A stretch of 64,000 nucleotides of DNA from Cryptomeria japonica (GCF_030272615.1 NC_081415.1:628161240-628225239), one strand, 5' to 3'; positions 33,014 through 43,620 are shown, counted from the first letter of the stretch. The notes: a model not told the origin generated them from the letters alone. A program made the numbers and translations.

Positions 33014-35986
33014 ATGGTTGAAACCCGTCTTCAAAAATCTAGGAGAGAAACTAAAGAGGCTCAAGAGTCCGCAAACATGAGTTCTTATGAGTATGACAAT
33101 GAGATCTTTTTCAATTCTAATCATACTACATTACCTGACATGGATGCCTATAGAAACAATCCAAATGTTGAGAACATGGACACTATAAACAACAATGCTA
33201 CACAAAATGACAATGTGGACAACTTTTCAGTACATTCAGTAGATGTGGAAGAATCCATTATGAATCCCCATTTCAATCGATTGGTTGAGGAAATAATGAG
33301 GAGAGATAGACAATACTTCTTACACATAATGGCACAAAGTGGAGCCAAGATACCTCATGATTTTGACATGTCTCAAATAATAGAACATAGAACTTTGCAA
33401 CAACCTCACTCCAATATGGATCAAAGGAGACCTAATAGTGGAGGAAATAGAGGACCACACATGGTACATGAATCACCATCAACTTTGCTTCAAAAACCAG
33501 AGGTCCCACATACACATGGTCAAACATATGATACTCACCTTCGCAAACCATTTTGGAAGTCTTATGGAGAAAAATATGCTCAATCACATATCAATGCTAA
33601 GGATCAACCACCAAAGCAATGGGATATTCCAAGGCATGCTCAAAATTTGGACACAAGGAAACCTCATGTCAAATTTGGGGGCAATACAATAGAACATGAC
33701 ATGCCTGTAGAGTATTTTATACATGCACAAAATAGATATGGTGTTCCTCAACATGAATCGATACCAAGTGGTCCATATATGCAACATCATTACAGACCTC
33801 CTCCATATGAACATGTGTATGATCAATATCATCCATATATGCAACATGCACCTCCTCCAATGGGTACCTCAAACATAGGATATGGTCCAAGAAGTCGATC
33901 TCCACCTAAGAGCAATTTGGAGCAACAAATCAGGGACTTACAAAAGAAAATGGAGGACATAACTACACTGAAGCCAACATACACAATGAGAGACATATGT
34001 CCTTATCCATTTGACAAGAGCATTCCAATGCCTCCTTTTCCTACACACTTTGTGACGCCTAAATTTGATAAGTATAGAGGAAAAGGGGATCCTAAGGCAC
34101 ACATAAGACAATTTTTCACAGCTTGCATTGAGGTAGCAGCAGAAGAGACATATTTGATGAGATTATTCCCACAAAGCTTAGGTGATCAAGCTATGAAATG
34201 GTTCTCCCAGCTTCCACCTGGAATTAAGTCATGGGGTGACTTAGCAGAGACATTTATTCAACATTTCTCCTACAACATAGAGACAGACATATCAGTCACT
34301 ACTTTGTGCAACACCAAGCAAAAAGAGGGAGAATCTTTTGCATCGTTCTTACAAAGATGGAGAAATTTAGCTAGCAGATGCTCTTGTGAAATTCAACAAA
34401 AACAAATGGTAGAGATGTTCACCCAGAATGTTAACAAAGACATTGGCTATGATCTAAGGAAAGCTTGTTTGTCTACCTTCAAGGACGTTATCAAAAAAGG
34501 CTTAGCAACAGAAAAGGTCCTAATTGAACAAGGAGTCATTAAAATATTCAAGGAAAACAAAGATGACTTTAAAGGAAAAGACAAGCCAAGATTTTGGAAT
34601 AAAAACAAGAACACAGTCAATGATGGTGTTGTTGATGCCAACACAGTGCGACCCAAATTCATCTTTTCAGGATCAAGTTCTACAAACAATCAAGTAAATA
34701 CTCAAACAACTTCTAGATCACGAAGGAAGTACACTCCATTGGGAGAACCACTTGAGTCAGTTTTCAGGAAGCTAGTGGCAAACAAGGTGATCACAATTCC
34801 AGATTTCCCGCCATATGAACCAAAGGTCAAACCAAATTGGTGGAATGATGATGAGTATTGTGAATTTCATAAGAGCAAGGGTCATAAGACAGGAAATTGT
34901 CATCGATTGAAGAACATAATACAAGATCTCATTGATAGAGGTGATATTGAGATTGAGGGACATTCATCCAATCAAGAACATGAGATGTTTAAGGAACCAT
35001 TCCCAAAACATGACAAGGGAAAAGCTAAAGCCATAGAGGATCAAACCAACTATACCAAAGCATCCTACAACTATGATTCAACTATCAATCACATCTCGAT
35101 GGACAATTATGTCTCTACCATTATCATCAAGGACAAAACGTCTGAGAATTCTGCCCGGAGACCCAAGATTGTCCTAAAAGGCATTGGATCTTCTTCTGAA
35201 CCTACCTCTGAATGTCATGTCACAACTCATCGAGGTAAAATCACTTTGCAAGGTGCTCCAGCCAAAAACACTGCCTCTTCATCAACCAAACCTGAGTATG
35301 ACCTTGTAGAACAGTTAGGGAAGACACCCGCGCTCATCTCCATCCTTGAGCTCTTACGCATATCCCCCGCACATAAAGCTATTTTTGACAAAATCTTGAG
35401 AGACACTACTGTCCCTACTAATCTGAATGTGGACCAGTTTCAAGCCATGGTGGGATACCTTTCCATTCCACATTCACTTACATTCACAGAAGCCGATGAC
35501 GCATCTGTAAGTCAGCCACATAATGCACCATTACACATTGAAGCCTTCATACACAAACATCGAATAAAACGAGTCCTGGTAGATGGAGGAGTAGGTCTAA
35601 ACATTTGTACATTGAGCACAATTAAACAATTGGGATATTCTGATAAAGCTGTGAATTATACAAATCAAATCACCATTAAGGCAAATGATGATGAAGAACG
35701 TTCGTCCAAAGGCACAGTCACCTTACCTCTCAGAGTTGGGCCAGTTACAAAGGATGTGGTTTGTCAAGTCCTAGACATCGATCTCACATACAACATACTC
35801 TTGGGATGCCCATGGATTCATGAAATGAGCGCAGTCCCATCTACATATCATCGATGTATCAAGTTTCCACACAATGGAGTTGAAGTGACCATCAAAGCAG
35901 ATCCAAATCCATTCATATATTGCAACAATCTGCGACCTAGATCAGAAATAACAATTCCAGCTAATCGAGAAGCTGTTCCATCTTAA
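33014..35986 (+). CDS. Gag-protease polyprotein, intact
   Basis: 990 residues without interruption. The N-terminal third is Asn/His/Pro-rich. Around residues 350-510 lies the retrotrans_gag core (FDKYRGKGDPKAHIRQFF, AMKWFSQLPPGIKSW, FASFLQRWRNLA). At about residues 615-640 is a C-x2-H-x4-H-x4-C knuckle (CEFHKSKGHKTGNC). Residues 850-960 form the retropepsin, with active site LVDGGVGLN (DGG instead of DTG, as in Tat elements) and the YNILLGCPWIH flap. The start is the first ATG after a pyrimidine-rich leader. It would form the particle and process itself. The frame ends in TAA at 35,984-35,986 but stays open beyond it. Confidence 0.93.
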   Translation: MVETRLQKSRRETKEAQESANMSSYEYDNEIFFNSNHTTLPDMDAYRNNPNVENMDTINNNATQNDNVDNFSVHSVDVEESIMNPHFNRLVEEIMRRDRQYFLHIMAQSGAKIPHDFDMSQIIEHRTLQQPHSNMDQRRPNSGGNRGPHMVHESPSTLLQKPEVPHTHGQTYDTHLRKPFWKSYGEKYAQSHINAKDQPPKQWDIPRHAQNLDTRKPHVKFGGNTIEHDMPVEYFIHAQNRYGVPQHESIPSGPYMQHHYRPPPYEHVYDQYHPYMQHAPPPMGTSNIGYGPRSRSPPKSNLEQQIRDLQKKMEDITTLKPTYTMRDICPYPFDKSIPMPPFPTHFVTPKFDKYRGKGDPKAHIRQFFTACIEVAAEETYLMRLFPQSLGDQAMKWFSQLPPGIKSWGDLAETFIQHFSYNIETDISVTTLCNTKQKEGESFASFLQRWRNLASRCSCEIQQKQMVEMFTQNVNKDIGYDLRKACLSTFKDVIKKGLATEKVLIEQGVIKIFKENKDDFKGKDKPRFWNKNKNTVNDGVVDANTVRPKFIFSGSSSTNNQVNTQTTSRSRRKYTPLGEPLESVFRKLVANKVITIPDFPPYEPKVKPNWWNDDEYCEFHKSKGHKTGNCHRLKNIIQDLIDRGDIEIEGHSSNQEHEMFKEPFPKHDKGKAKAIEDQTNYTKASYNYDSTINHISMDNYVSTIIIKDKTSENSARRPKIVLKGIGSSSEPTSECHVTTHRGKITLQGAPAKNTASSSTKPEYDLVEQLGKTPALISILELLRISPAHKAIFDKILRDTTVPTNLNVDQFQAMVGYLSIPHSLTFTEADDASVSQPHNAPLHIEAFIHKHRIKRVLVDGGVGLNICTLSTIKQLGYSDKAVNYTNQITIKANDDEERSSKGTVTLPLRVGPVTKDVVCQVLDIDLTYNILLGCPWIHEMSAVPSTYHRCIKFPHNGVEVTIKADPNPFIYCNNLRPRSEITIPANREAVPS

Positions 35987-35992
35987 GCATAT

Positions 35993-37132
35993 GTGGATCC
36001 AGAATCCTTAAAAGCTTCTACATCAAATCAAACAGAGCTAAAAGAAAAGTTAAAGATTAAAGACATGGGATGTGGTGAGTATATCTTTCATGTTGATCAA
36101 CTCCCACTATCTCCTAAGGTATTCAATCAACAGGAACAACCTACAAACAATTTGCAATGCCAAGAAATTGGGTCTGAACCACCTAGTGTTGTGGCTACTA
36201 AGTCCGAATGCAAATCTCCTCTAGCGGTGCAAGCAACTCTTGATATCAATAGTCCTAAGAGTGGTTCCAGCGAAGAATCTATTGAGCATATCTCCAGCCC
36301 TCTTGATAACTCACATAGCTTTACCATGTCATCTACTCATTCCATTTCCACTCCACTTCCAGACTTGGATCAACAAGAATTAAAAAAGCCCTCACTCATT
36401 GGGGATCAAAAATCAAGCGTTGAAAAGAAAAATCTAAAAGTCAATAATAAAGAAAAGTCCTTTAGTCCAAATCAAAATCAAAAGCTATTGGACTCTGAAA
36501 AAAACAAGGTCAAGGATAAAAATCCTATGAAGCAAAAAGAGCAAGAGTTGATCTCCCCTAATATCAAAATAACTGGGGGCAAAAGTTCTAAAATTTCAAG
36601 TCAAAAAGCACACTTGTTGATCTTAAGTCTCCATCATGCTATCCTACTTTCACTTCTTTTCACAATCATAAGCCTTCATCACTCATCCACTTGTTCCACA
36701 CATCCATCCCCTTTTGGTAATACATCACGGACCTTTAATGGAGCTTCCTCGAAGGAGTTTGCTATCAGTGATGCCCAAACTTCTTCAGGTGACACGCATA
36801 CGGGCCTGTGTAGTCCACACACTAGTAATTCTATCTCAATTCCTTCATCAAGGAAGACAGACACTCAAGCTACACATCATTCAGTCAAGGAACAGTGCAT
36901 CTATAGTCATAAAGTCAAGCCTCACACATTTGAGGTAGGGGACTTAGTTCTCAAAGAAAATCCCAAACATCAGCAAGACAGAGAGAAGAAGGGCAAGTTT
37001 GAACCAAATTGGCTTGGTCCTTACATCATCACAGCAACATATGGATCTGGGGCATATCAACTCTCAACTACAGAAGGTGAACCTTTGGAGGATCCTATCA
37101 ACAGCATGCACCTTCGTAGGTTCTACACATAG
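35993..37132 (+). CDS. In-frame downstream ORF with integrase C-terminal tail
   Basis: 379 codons in the same frame as gag-protease, separated only by one TAA. The first 270 residues are Ser/Lys/Gln-rich with no domain, and include a short hydrophobic stretch (LLILSLHHAILLSLLF). The last 80 are the C-terminal tail of gypsy integrase: FEVGDLVLKENPKHQQDREK, KFEPNWLGPYIITATYG, GAYQLSTTEGEPL and HLRRFY. RT, RNase H and the DDE core, which should lie between, are deleted. How this part is translated (readthrough, reinitiation or not at all) is unknown. Confidence 0.8.
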   Translation: MDPESLKASTSNQTELKEKLKIKDMGCGEYIFHVDQLPLSPKVFNQQEQPTNNLQCQEIGSEPPSVVATKSECKSPLAVQATLDINSPKSGSSEESIEHISSPLDNSHSFTMSSTHSISTPLPDLDQQELKKPSLIGDQKSSVEKKNLKVNNKEKSFSPNQNQKLLDSEKNKVKDKNPMKQKEQELISPNIKITGGKSSKISSQKAHLLILSLHHAILLSLLFTIISLHHSSTCSTHPSPFGNTSRTFNGASSKEFAISDAQTSSGDTHTGLCSPHTSNSISIPSSRKTDTQATHHSVKEQCIYSHKVKPHTFEVGDLVLKENPKHQQDREKKGKFEPNWLGPYIITATYGSGAYQLSTTEGEPLEDPINSMHLRRFYT

Positions 37133-38759
37133 CTCTTCAGAATATCCTAATTCAAAAATACAAAAAAAATTATAAAACAAAAAAATCGTTACTTGGTGAA
37201 AACCTGGCAAACAGGCACCTTGTGACACAAAAAACATTGAAAAATCAAAAAAAGTAAAGAGAAATAATTTCGTCCAATGGTGAAAACCACTTCAGTGGTG
37301 CCCTGGGCAAGTACCATGGTGAAAACTAGGTCACCAGCGCCATGCGTAGAGACATTGCTCCTCCCTCCTTCGGGATTCACTTTCATCCTTTCACTTCGCA
37401 CACACTCACAACCTATTCATCCATAATAAACTTACCCAGTCCCATCATGGCTTGTTATTGATCTACCCAAGATTGGTTAGCCATTCATAATAAACCTCCC
37501 TTTTCGCCTCCCTTTCCATCCATAATAAATCAGATCCTATCTATGGCTAAGGCAAAATCCTACATCTAGTGATGGGTGTGGAACTGAGAACATCACATGT
37601 TTCAAGGAGTACAGTTTCTTCCAGCTTCCTTCAGTCTATCCACGCATAATCCGCAATAAAGCAACATTTGCATCACAGATCCGCAATAAAGTTTCATCTT
37701 CTCTGCAATAAAGTATCAGTTTCATGGATTCAGTCAGTTTTAGATGAGACACAACAGCAACAATGGGCTTCAACAAATCAAATATTTCAACAGACTCAGA
37801 CAACATTATGGTTCAGTGCTATCTATCCTTTCTGTGAAAGTGAACATTGTGACCACAATCAAATAAGACTTATACAAGTGACAAGAGACACTAAACTTGA
37901 GGACTACAGTGGATGTTGGTGTCAACTCTTGGTTTTCTTTTGATTTTATCTTTTGGTGACATGTCTTTTAGCTTTTCCGGGATGCCTCTGACTAGAGATT
38001 CTATCTCCAGGATGTCTTTGACTAGAAAGGCAAGGATGGGGTATCATCACCCATTTTCTTTTGCTATCTGTGGATTGTCTCTTAGTAATGCTATGACTTG
38101 TCCAAGGATATGAGGACACTGTGAGTCTAGTGTGAACTGGGGCATTCCTTGTTTGTGACTGTCTTATCTCCATGCAGACAGGTACAATGACTTTCTAGGT
38201 CGAACATATGCCTCGATTGTCATAACCTACTTGCCATAATAAAGCTCAATGATGATAACGCACAAGAAGCTCTTTCACTTTCATATCTTCTGTCTTCCAT
38301 CCCCCTTTCTTGATTGACTTCCATCATCCTTCTCAAGTCCGCGTAGCCTGCTATCACATGACTGAGTATAATGACACACCAAAAATATTTGCATTTCATG
38401 TAGTTGCACCTACATTACCACATATAAGCATTTCATACATACATATAGATATCACAACTGCATCACATCCTACACACAACACTTCTTAGCACAATTTACA
38501 TTTGCATTATCATATTCATCTGCATTACTTACATTCACACTTGCATCATGCATACACATATATAAAACATAAAAGAACAAAATATATTGCATTGCATCAT
38601 ATACATATTTGCATCCATATCATAAGCATCACATAGAAACATACATCATTAAACATCTCATCACATAGGTACACATGCATATAGCTGCTGCAAAAAATGA
38701 ATCATCTCATATATATAATCATAAGTGTCATGATACAATGATGTCAAAAATACATATGG
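37133..38759 (+). other. Non-coding region after the integrase tail
   Basis: It contains three tggtgaaaac motifs (37,194, 37,278, 37,317), a known style of the Tat region behind pol. These are followed by GC-neutral DNA and, at 38,380-38,720, a degenerate catata/gcatcac-rich stretch. No gene is seen. Confidence 0.65.
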
Positions 38760-38832
38760 CTACAAAAGCACCCGCAGGTGTCTACAATACAAAACAATGG
38801 TACAAAACTGATACAATGGGAGCCCTCTAAGG

Positions 38833-40815
38833 CTATGATGAACTCCCTCCCTCGGAGCCACCTGGCCTCGACTGAATCTGAGCCCCCGAAGGACCCACCC
38901 CAGGATCATCTTGCCTGCCCCCTCTATCTGGTGGTGGTGGTGGAGGAGGACCCATAACCCCACCACTTGATGCCTGTCTCCTCCGACTCCCTCCCATAGC
39001 TGTCACTGTACGCGATAGTCTATGGAAGCTCCTCGCCCGCTGATCTGCCGGCACTGCACCGTAGTAGAGGTCCCTCCAGTATCCTATCTCCTCTCCAGCC
39101 CGCAGGACATATGCATATCCTGCCCCTGTGTCCTCCGCCGCCTGTCTCCCTACCCTCAGCGCTGTCTCAGCCTTGGTATAGCGCTGGATCGCCTGATCTC
39201 TCTCCCGCTTAGTATCTCTGAGCCTAGTCCGGAGCCGATCTCTCTCCCTCTCCAACTCCTGTATCTCATCTGCCTGACCCTGGCAGATCTCCCTGAGCTC
39301 AATCAGCTCATCCTCCTCTGGATCCCCACCCTTTGCCTCTACCTGTGGCTCTCCCTCTGCAGGTGCCTGCCCCTGTATCGGTACCTGTACTGGTGCCTGT
39401 ACGGGTACCTGTCTCTGTACATGCCTCTGTCCCTGCACCTATCCTTGTCCCTGTCTCTGCCTAGGACCCTGTGCTGCTGGTACCTGTAGGGGTAATCCAC
39501 CGCGACCCCTCACCACCCGAGCCTACCACTCCTCTCCACCCTCTGTCCGAGGTGCAACCCTCCTCTCCCCAACTACTCCCCTCCGCCTCCGTCGGCCTCT
39601 ACCCCCATCACCTCCGCCATCATCATCATCATCTCCTCCTCCATCTCCCTCCAACAGCTCCCCTAGATCTGTCAGTCGTGGGAATGGATGCTTCGCCCAA
39701 TATGCTGAGTACTCAGCATCCATCCCAGCATCATCAACCTCTGGCCACATGTCCCAGGGTAGGGGTACCATCTCTACCAGCTGTGTCACCGCCTGATCAT
39801 ATGACAATAAAGGCCCAAACTGCGCTTGATCCCTAACTGTATGGGCATACATACCCGAGCCTCGTGGCATCCTCTGGATCCTGCCATACTGCCTACATAC
39901 CCTGTCCACAAGCTGCCTCTCTAATACATAGGCATCCGCCCAATCAGGTACCTGCTCCGGAAGGTGTATGGCAGCTCCACTGCATCATCCTCCCACTCCT
40001 CGCATCCTAGATACGGTCTCCAGATGACTACATCAATATCATCCAGCACTCGCCGCCAATGCTCTAACCTGCCAATCCGCGGCTGCGAGGTGATCATGTC
40101 ATATAAATGCACAAAACTATGCCCATGTCCCCTGCCTCGGAAGTGTATCGGCCTCGTCACTGGCAGATGCTCATAGGCCCATACCTGCAATAGTGTCACC
40201 CCGCAGCCCAATCCCACTGACCCATGATAGACAAACTGGTGAAGCTCATAGTACAGGTGGGCCAATACACATGGTCCCCAGGCATATCTGGTGTGATGTG
40301 TCACCAGTGTCTCCAGTGCTCCCCCCTAGCCCACAGCTAATCCCCGTGTCGCCCTGTCTGGGCATAGAAATCCACTGATCGCTCCTCCGATCACAACCGG
40401 CAATGCTAACCCTGTGGTGGTCATGGTGTCCCATGCCACGTGTCCTACCCTCATCTCCAGTCCGGGATCCTAGAACACCTATCTCAAGGCCTCCCGATCT
40501 CCATCATGATCATATGGAATCAGCTCTCCATCAATCGGTATCTGTAGAATCCTGTAGACATCCTCAAGGGTGACTGTCATCTCACCCATCGGCAAATGGA
40601 AGGTGCACGTCTTCGAATGCCATCTCTCAGCCAGCGCAGTTAGCAAACCCATGTTTGCCCGAAACTCAAGCACGTACAGCACATGTCTCAAACCCATCTC
40701 CTCAATGGCAGCTCTGTCCTCGAGCGACAACTCAGGTCGCAACCTCTGCGTCGACGGGAATCTCTCTCATGACTCTAGCATCGGCAAATACTCCTGCAGT
40801 CAAGCAACTCAATCA
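38833..40815 (-). pseudogene. Antisense plant mobile domain (PMD) gene in the LTR element
   Basis: About 660 residues on the minus strand, opposite to the element. The order is that of PMD proteins (MAIN/MAIL1-like family). At 40,479-40,742: RANMGLLTALAERWHSKT, TFHLPMGEMTVTLEDVYRIL and IPIDGELI. At 39,921-40,304: WGPCVLAHLYYELHQ, LLQVWAYEHLPVTRP and VIWRPYLG. At 39,523-39,909: RVCRQYGRIQRMPRG, AQFGPLLSYDQA and VPLPWDMWPEVDDAG. At 38,833-39,438: a Pro/Gln-rich linker, a coiled coil (ELERERDRLRTRLRDTKRER) and a Pro-rich tail. It is GC-rich against AT-rich surroundings. There are several TAG/TGA stops (for example in S*ERF near 40,768, consistent with CGA to TGA) and one frameshift near 39,960. 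PMD proteins in plants take part in gene expression and transposon silencing. Here the gene is decayed although the LTRs are young. Confidence 0.85.
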
Positions 40816-40829
40816 TGTCAGTCATAGTG

Positions 40830-41080
40830 GCATTCACTGTTTATCACAAAATGTTATCTAAATGCATATTGCTATCTACCCTATTGACACTCACTGTTCA
40901 TCACAAAGTGCTACTCATATTTCAGTACTCCCTGTTCATCACAAAGTACTCTATCTTGGTACTCACTGTTCATCACAAAGTGCCTTGATCTATCCTAGTC
41001 TTCCTAGAGGACCTGCTTGAGTGTATCCTCTCAGTAGCTTATCCAATCGACAGTGTATGTTCATCACAGAACTGTCGATT
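40830..41080. repeat. Five stem-loops with a conserved loop
   Basis: Each carries the loop core TGTTCATCACA (first copy TGTTTATCACA) between different complementary arms: CATT/AATG (40,831/40,850), CACT/AGTG (40,888/40,907), AGTACT/AGTACT (40,924/40,945), GGTACT/AGTGCC with a wobble (40,958/40,979) and AATCGACAGT/ACTGTCGATT (41,045/41,071, 10 bp perfect). They lie in the upstream region of the antisense PMD gene. Confidence 0.88.
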
Positions 41081-41612
41081 TGACCTAGAAGATGCAAATT
41101 CATACTTTTCAAATGCAAACGCGCTTACATGACATAAACGTGCATTTATTACATTACCTAGCATGCATTAATGACAAAATTAAATGCGTCAAAGTACAAG
41201 GAGGCTTGGTGGTACTTACCGGCTCTCCTGCCTCTGCTGGCCTCTGAAATCGACGAACACGGTCGAATCTATGCACTGAAGCCATCGCTGTTGACTGTTG
41301 CTGCTCTTTTCTTGCTCTGCACTTTGATCTCGTGAAGGTGTAGATGACAATGAGGATGTCTTTTGCCCGTGGTCTATCTTATAGCCTACCCTAGCCTTAG
41401 CCTTCATTTCCCGAGTCAGTCTTCCTCATCCAGTGACTTTGTCACTTTATTCGCCTATTCCATTCTAGCCTTTCTTTCTTATCGAGAGATTGTCTGCAAT
41501 CTTTCCAAGCATTTTCATCCAATCTCTCGAGGGGGCATATTATTCCCATTCTGGGGCAACTCTGTATCAGTTCATCTTATCTTCTTTGAAACAACGCGAC
41601 AAGCCGCATTGT

Positions 41613-41629
41613 CTCAAAGAGGGGCAAAA
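41613..41629 (+). promoter_or_regulatory. Polypurine tract
   Basis: tctcaaagaggggcaaaa ends immediately before the 3' LTR start. Confidence 0.9.
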
Positions 41630-42441
41630 TGTAGACACCTAAAATTGTCCAGTCTAATTAAATAAATATTTTATTTATTTAATTATCTAAGCTTAATTCT
41701 TCTATTAATTAAATAAATCTTTATTTATTTAATTAATTCATTTATCCTTTTCTAGCCTTATTTCTCATTTAAATAAATACATTTATTTATTTAAATTATC
41801 CTTTTCCTAAATTAAATAAATATTCTTATTTATTTAATTGACCCCACTTCTTCTATTAATTAAATAAATCTTTATTTATTTAATTAATTCATTAACCTTT
41901 TCTACCCATGACACATGTCATTCATCTCTTAATTCATACACTACCTACCCCTCTCATTATTTTATTATTTCTTTTACCTACCCTCTAATCATAGCCGACC
42001 TCCTTTTGCACCTCTCAATCTTATCCCTCCATTTCATATAGTGTCTTCTATATAAGGAGATGCTTCCTTCATTATCAAACCCTAATCAATCATCCTAATC
42101 ATTCTATGCATTCTAATCAATCATCCTAATCACTGATCTTAAGGACTTGACTATACTACGATCCTACTTGCAACCACATTCCGTTCTTTGTTGAGCTCTT
42201 GTGCACATAAAATCTGAGAGCAAATATATCAAGCAAGATCAATGGAGATAGGAAGAATGGAGATCAAAACCCTATTGGACATGTGATGGTATAATCTTTG
42301 TGATTTCATTTGATTTGCATTGTCTTAGGTAATCTTCATATGTTATGGTGGATCTTTGTTGTTGTTAGGCTAGGATTTTGTGGTTGAATTCATTTAGCCT
42401 TTCAATATTGTTATTATTGATATCCATTTTCACCATATACA
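41630..42441 (+). repeat. 3' LTR (812 bp)
   Basis: Collinear with the 5' LTR; three substitutions only. It carries the same hairpin array (41,656-41,888) and TATA-like motif. Confidence 0.97.
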
Positions 42442-42785
42442 AAAGTAACCATAAAATAGTTATTTGCCAACAGCATAATCTCCATTTCCCCTTCTGGTGC
42501 CCAAGTCCTTTGTGCCTAGTTTTCCAAAAACTGCAAGGACACCCTCCTTCCCAAAAATGTGCAATATAGGGAGTGTTTTAAAAAATATTCAATGTCTTCA
42601 GCTATCATCTTAGGAGGAATAACCAACTTTGGCCTCTCGCTGCATATCTCCAAACAACCATTAATCTTCATAATGTGAGAGCTGCCAGCACTCCCAAGCC
42701 CAGAATCAGATGAAAAAAGATTATTGTTAAAAGTCTTCATACTCTGAAGTGGGGGTTTTGAGCCTACCATAGCATGGAAATCCAT
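42442..42785 (-). pseudogene. LINE-A ORF1, N-terminal part
   Basis: The 89-residue open block starts at 42,785 (MDFHAMVGSKP). It contains IMKINGCLEICSERPKLVIP and KHSLYCTFLGRRVSLQFLEN, the N-terminal start of DUF4283 proteins, and continues past a stop to YFMVT at the LTR-element boundary. The C-terminal part continues at 29,649. LINE-B has the same sequence at 44,061-44,327. Confidence 0.9.
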
Positions 42786-43280
42786 GGCTGAGGCAACCTA
42801 CGAGGCCTCACTCGACATTGAAGCACCAAAAAAATAAAACACTAGGGCCAAGAACCCACACCCCAAAAGGGCCACATAAGGAGGCTCAGCACCACCCCCC
42901 TCCAACACCATCGAAAGTAATTGTCTATCAACACCCCCAGACCCATGGGAAAACTACTGGCCATAGCTAACTGGAGCCCCACCCCCGCACAGCCGAAGCC
43001 TACCCCATGTAGCCACAGCCATAGCCCCGCCCCCACGAAGCCATAGCCCCGCCCCCCCAAAACCCTGTAGCTCCCCCACACCCACAGCCAAGCCTAGAAC
43101 TACCCCCGCAACTGCTACACTCCCCCAACACCCTGCACAACCCTACCCCGCCGCACTTGCAACCAAACTGCTCACGAGCTAGGGCCAAGAAACCCTAGCT
43201 TGATCGCTCGAGCACCCCTGCATGCACACCATCTCCTATATAAATTCAAAACAAAGTAGTATTAAAGAGTTGTGTGAGAT
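42786..43280 (-). promoter_or_regulatory. LINE-A 5' UTR/promoter region
   Basis: GC-rich, Gly-codon-like on the minus strand (tgggggagtgta, gggcggggctat) and non-coding in any consistent way. It ends at the TSD. LINE internal promoters lie in this position; no specific box is identified. Confidence 0.6.
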
Positions 43281-43296
43281 GCTTACTATTTGACTT
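43281..43296. repeat. Target-site duplication of LINE-A, right copy
   Basis: gcttactatttgactt, identical to 24,178-24,193. Confidence 0.95.
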
Positions 43297-43611
43297 ATAA
43301 TCCTTGTTATTTTTAAAATTAATCTAATAAATCATATATTATAATTTAATGTTAAATTTACATATTATAATTTAATATTTATTGATATTTGTTTCAATGT
43401 AATAATTTTATTTCTAAGTTTATTGCTAATTATATTTAATAATCATTACTTAAGATTTTTACTAAATTAAAGTTTTAAATTTAAAAATTTATAATATCTA
43501 TTATAAGTTAGGGGGACCCACCCTTATTAAGAGACTTATAGCCTACATGTGCATGTCACAGATAAATAGGGGGCTACCAATAATTAAGGGTCACAATAAG
43601 TAGGAATAAAT
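43297..43611. other. AT-rich spacer between LINE-A and LINE-B
   Basis: No gene. It is the 315 bp of ancestral DNA separating the 5' ends of the two divergent LINEs. Confidence 0.75.
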
Positions 43612-43620
43612 TGTATTTTA

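Larger units (their letters stand above)
29650..42441 (+). mobile_element. Complete 12.8-kb Tat-like gypsy element lacking RT/RH/IN core
   Basis: LTRs of 812 bp at both ends (29,650-30,461 and 41,630-42,441), TG...CA, differing at three sites (29,674, 29,769 and 30,277 in the left copy). Perfect TSD aaagt lies at 29,645-29,649 and 42,442-42,446. Internal order: primer site, leader with 304-bp tandem repeats, gag-protease, integrase tail, an antisense PMD gene, a hairpin array, polypurine tract. The Tat lineage is inferred from the VDGGVGLN protease and C-x2-H knuckle. It is non-autonomous but clearly mobilised recently, presumably by a relative's polymerase. Confidence 0.95.
24194..43280 (-). 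mobile_element. LINE-A, full-length L1-type, split by an LTR element
   Basis: Flanked by perfect 16-bp duplications (24,178-24,193 and 43,281-43,296). The minus strand runs from a GC-rich 5' UTR (42,786-43,280) through ORF1 and ORF2 to a poly(A) tail at 24,194. Removing the 12.8-kb LTR element (29,650-42,441 plus one aaagt) leaves about 6.29 kb. This matches LINE-B (6.22 kb), its close relative. Many stops and frameshifts are present, so it is inactive. Confidence 0.95.

Noticed and set aside
33148-34963. Minus-strand frames inside the gag-protease region
   Set aside because: Opposite to a 990-codon intact Gag-protease with recognisable domains.
39022-39836. Plus-strand open frames rich in Leu/Ser/Pro
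   Set aside because: They are antisense reflections of the GC-rich PMD gene, whose protein motifs are clear on the minus strand.
42842-43188. Minus-strand Gly/Cys-rich frames
   Set aside because: They overlap the G-rich LINE-A 5' UTR; low complexity, different frames, no conserved start in LINE-B.
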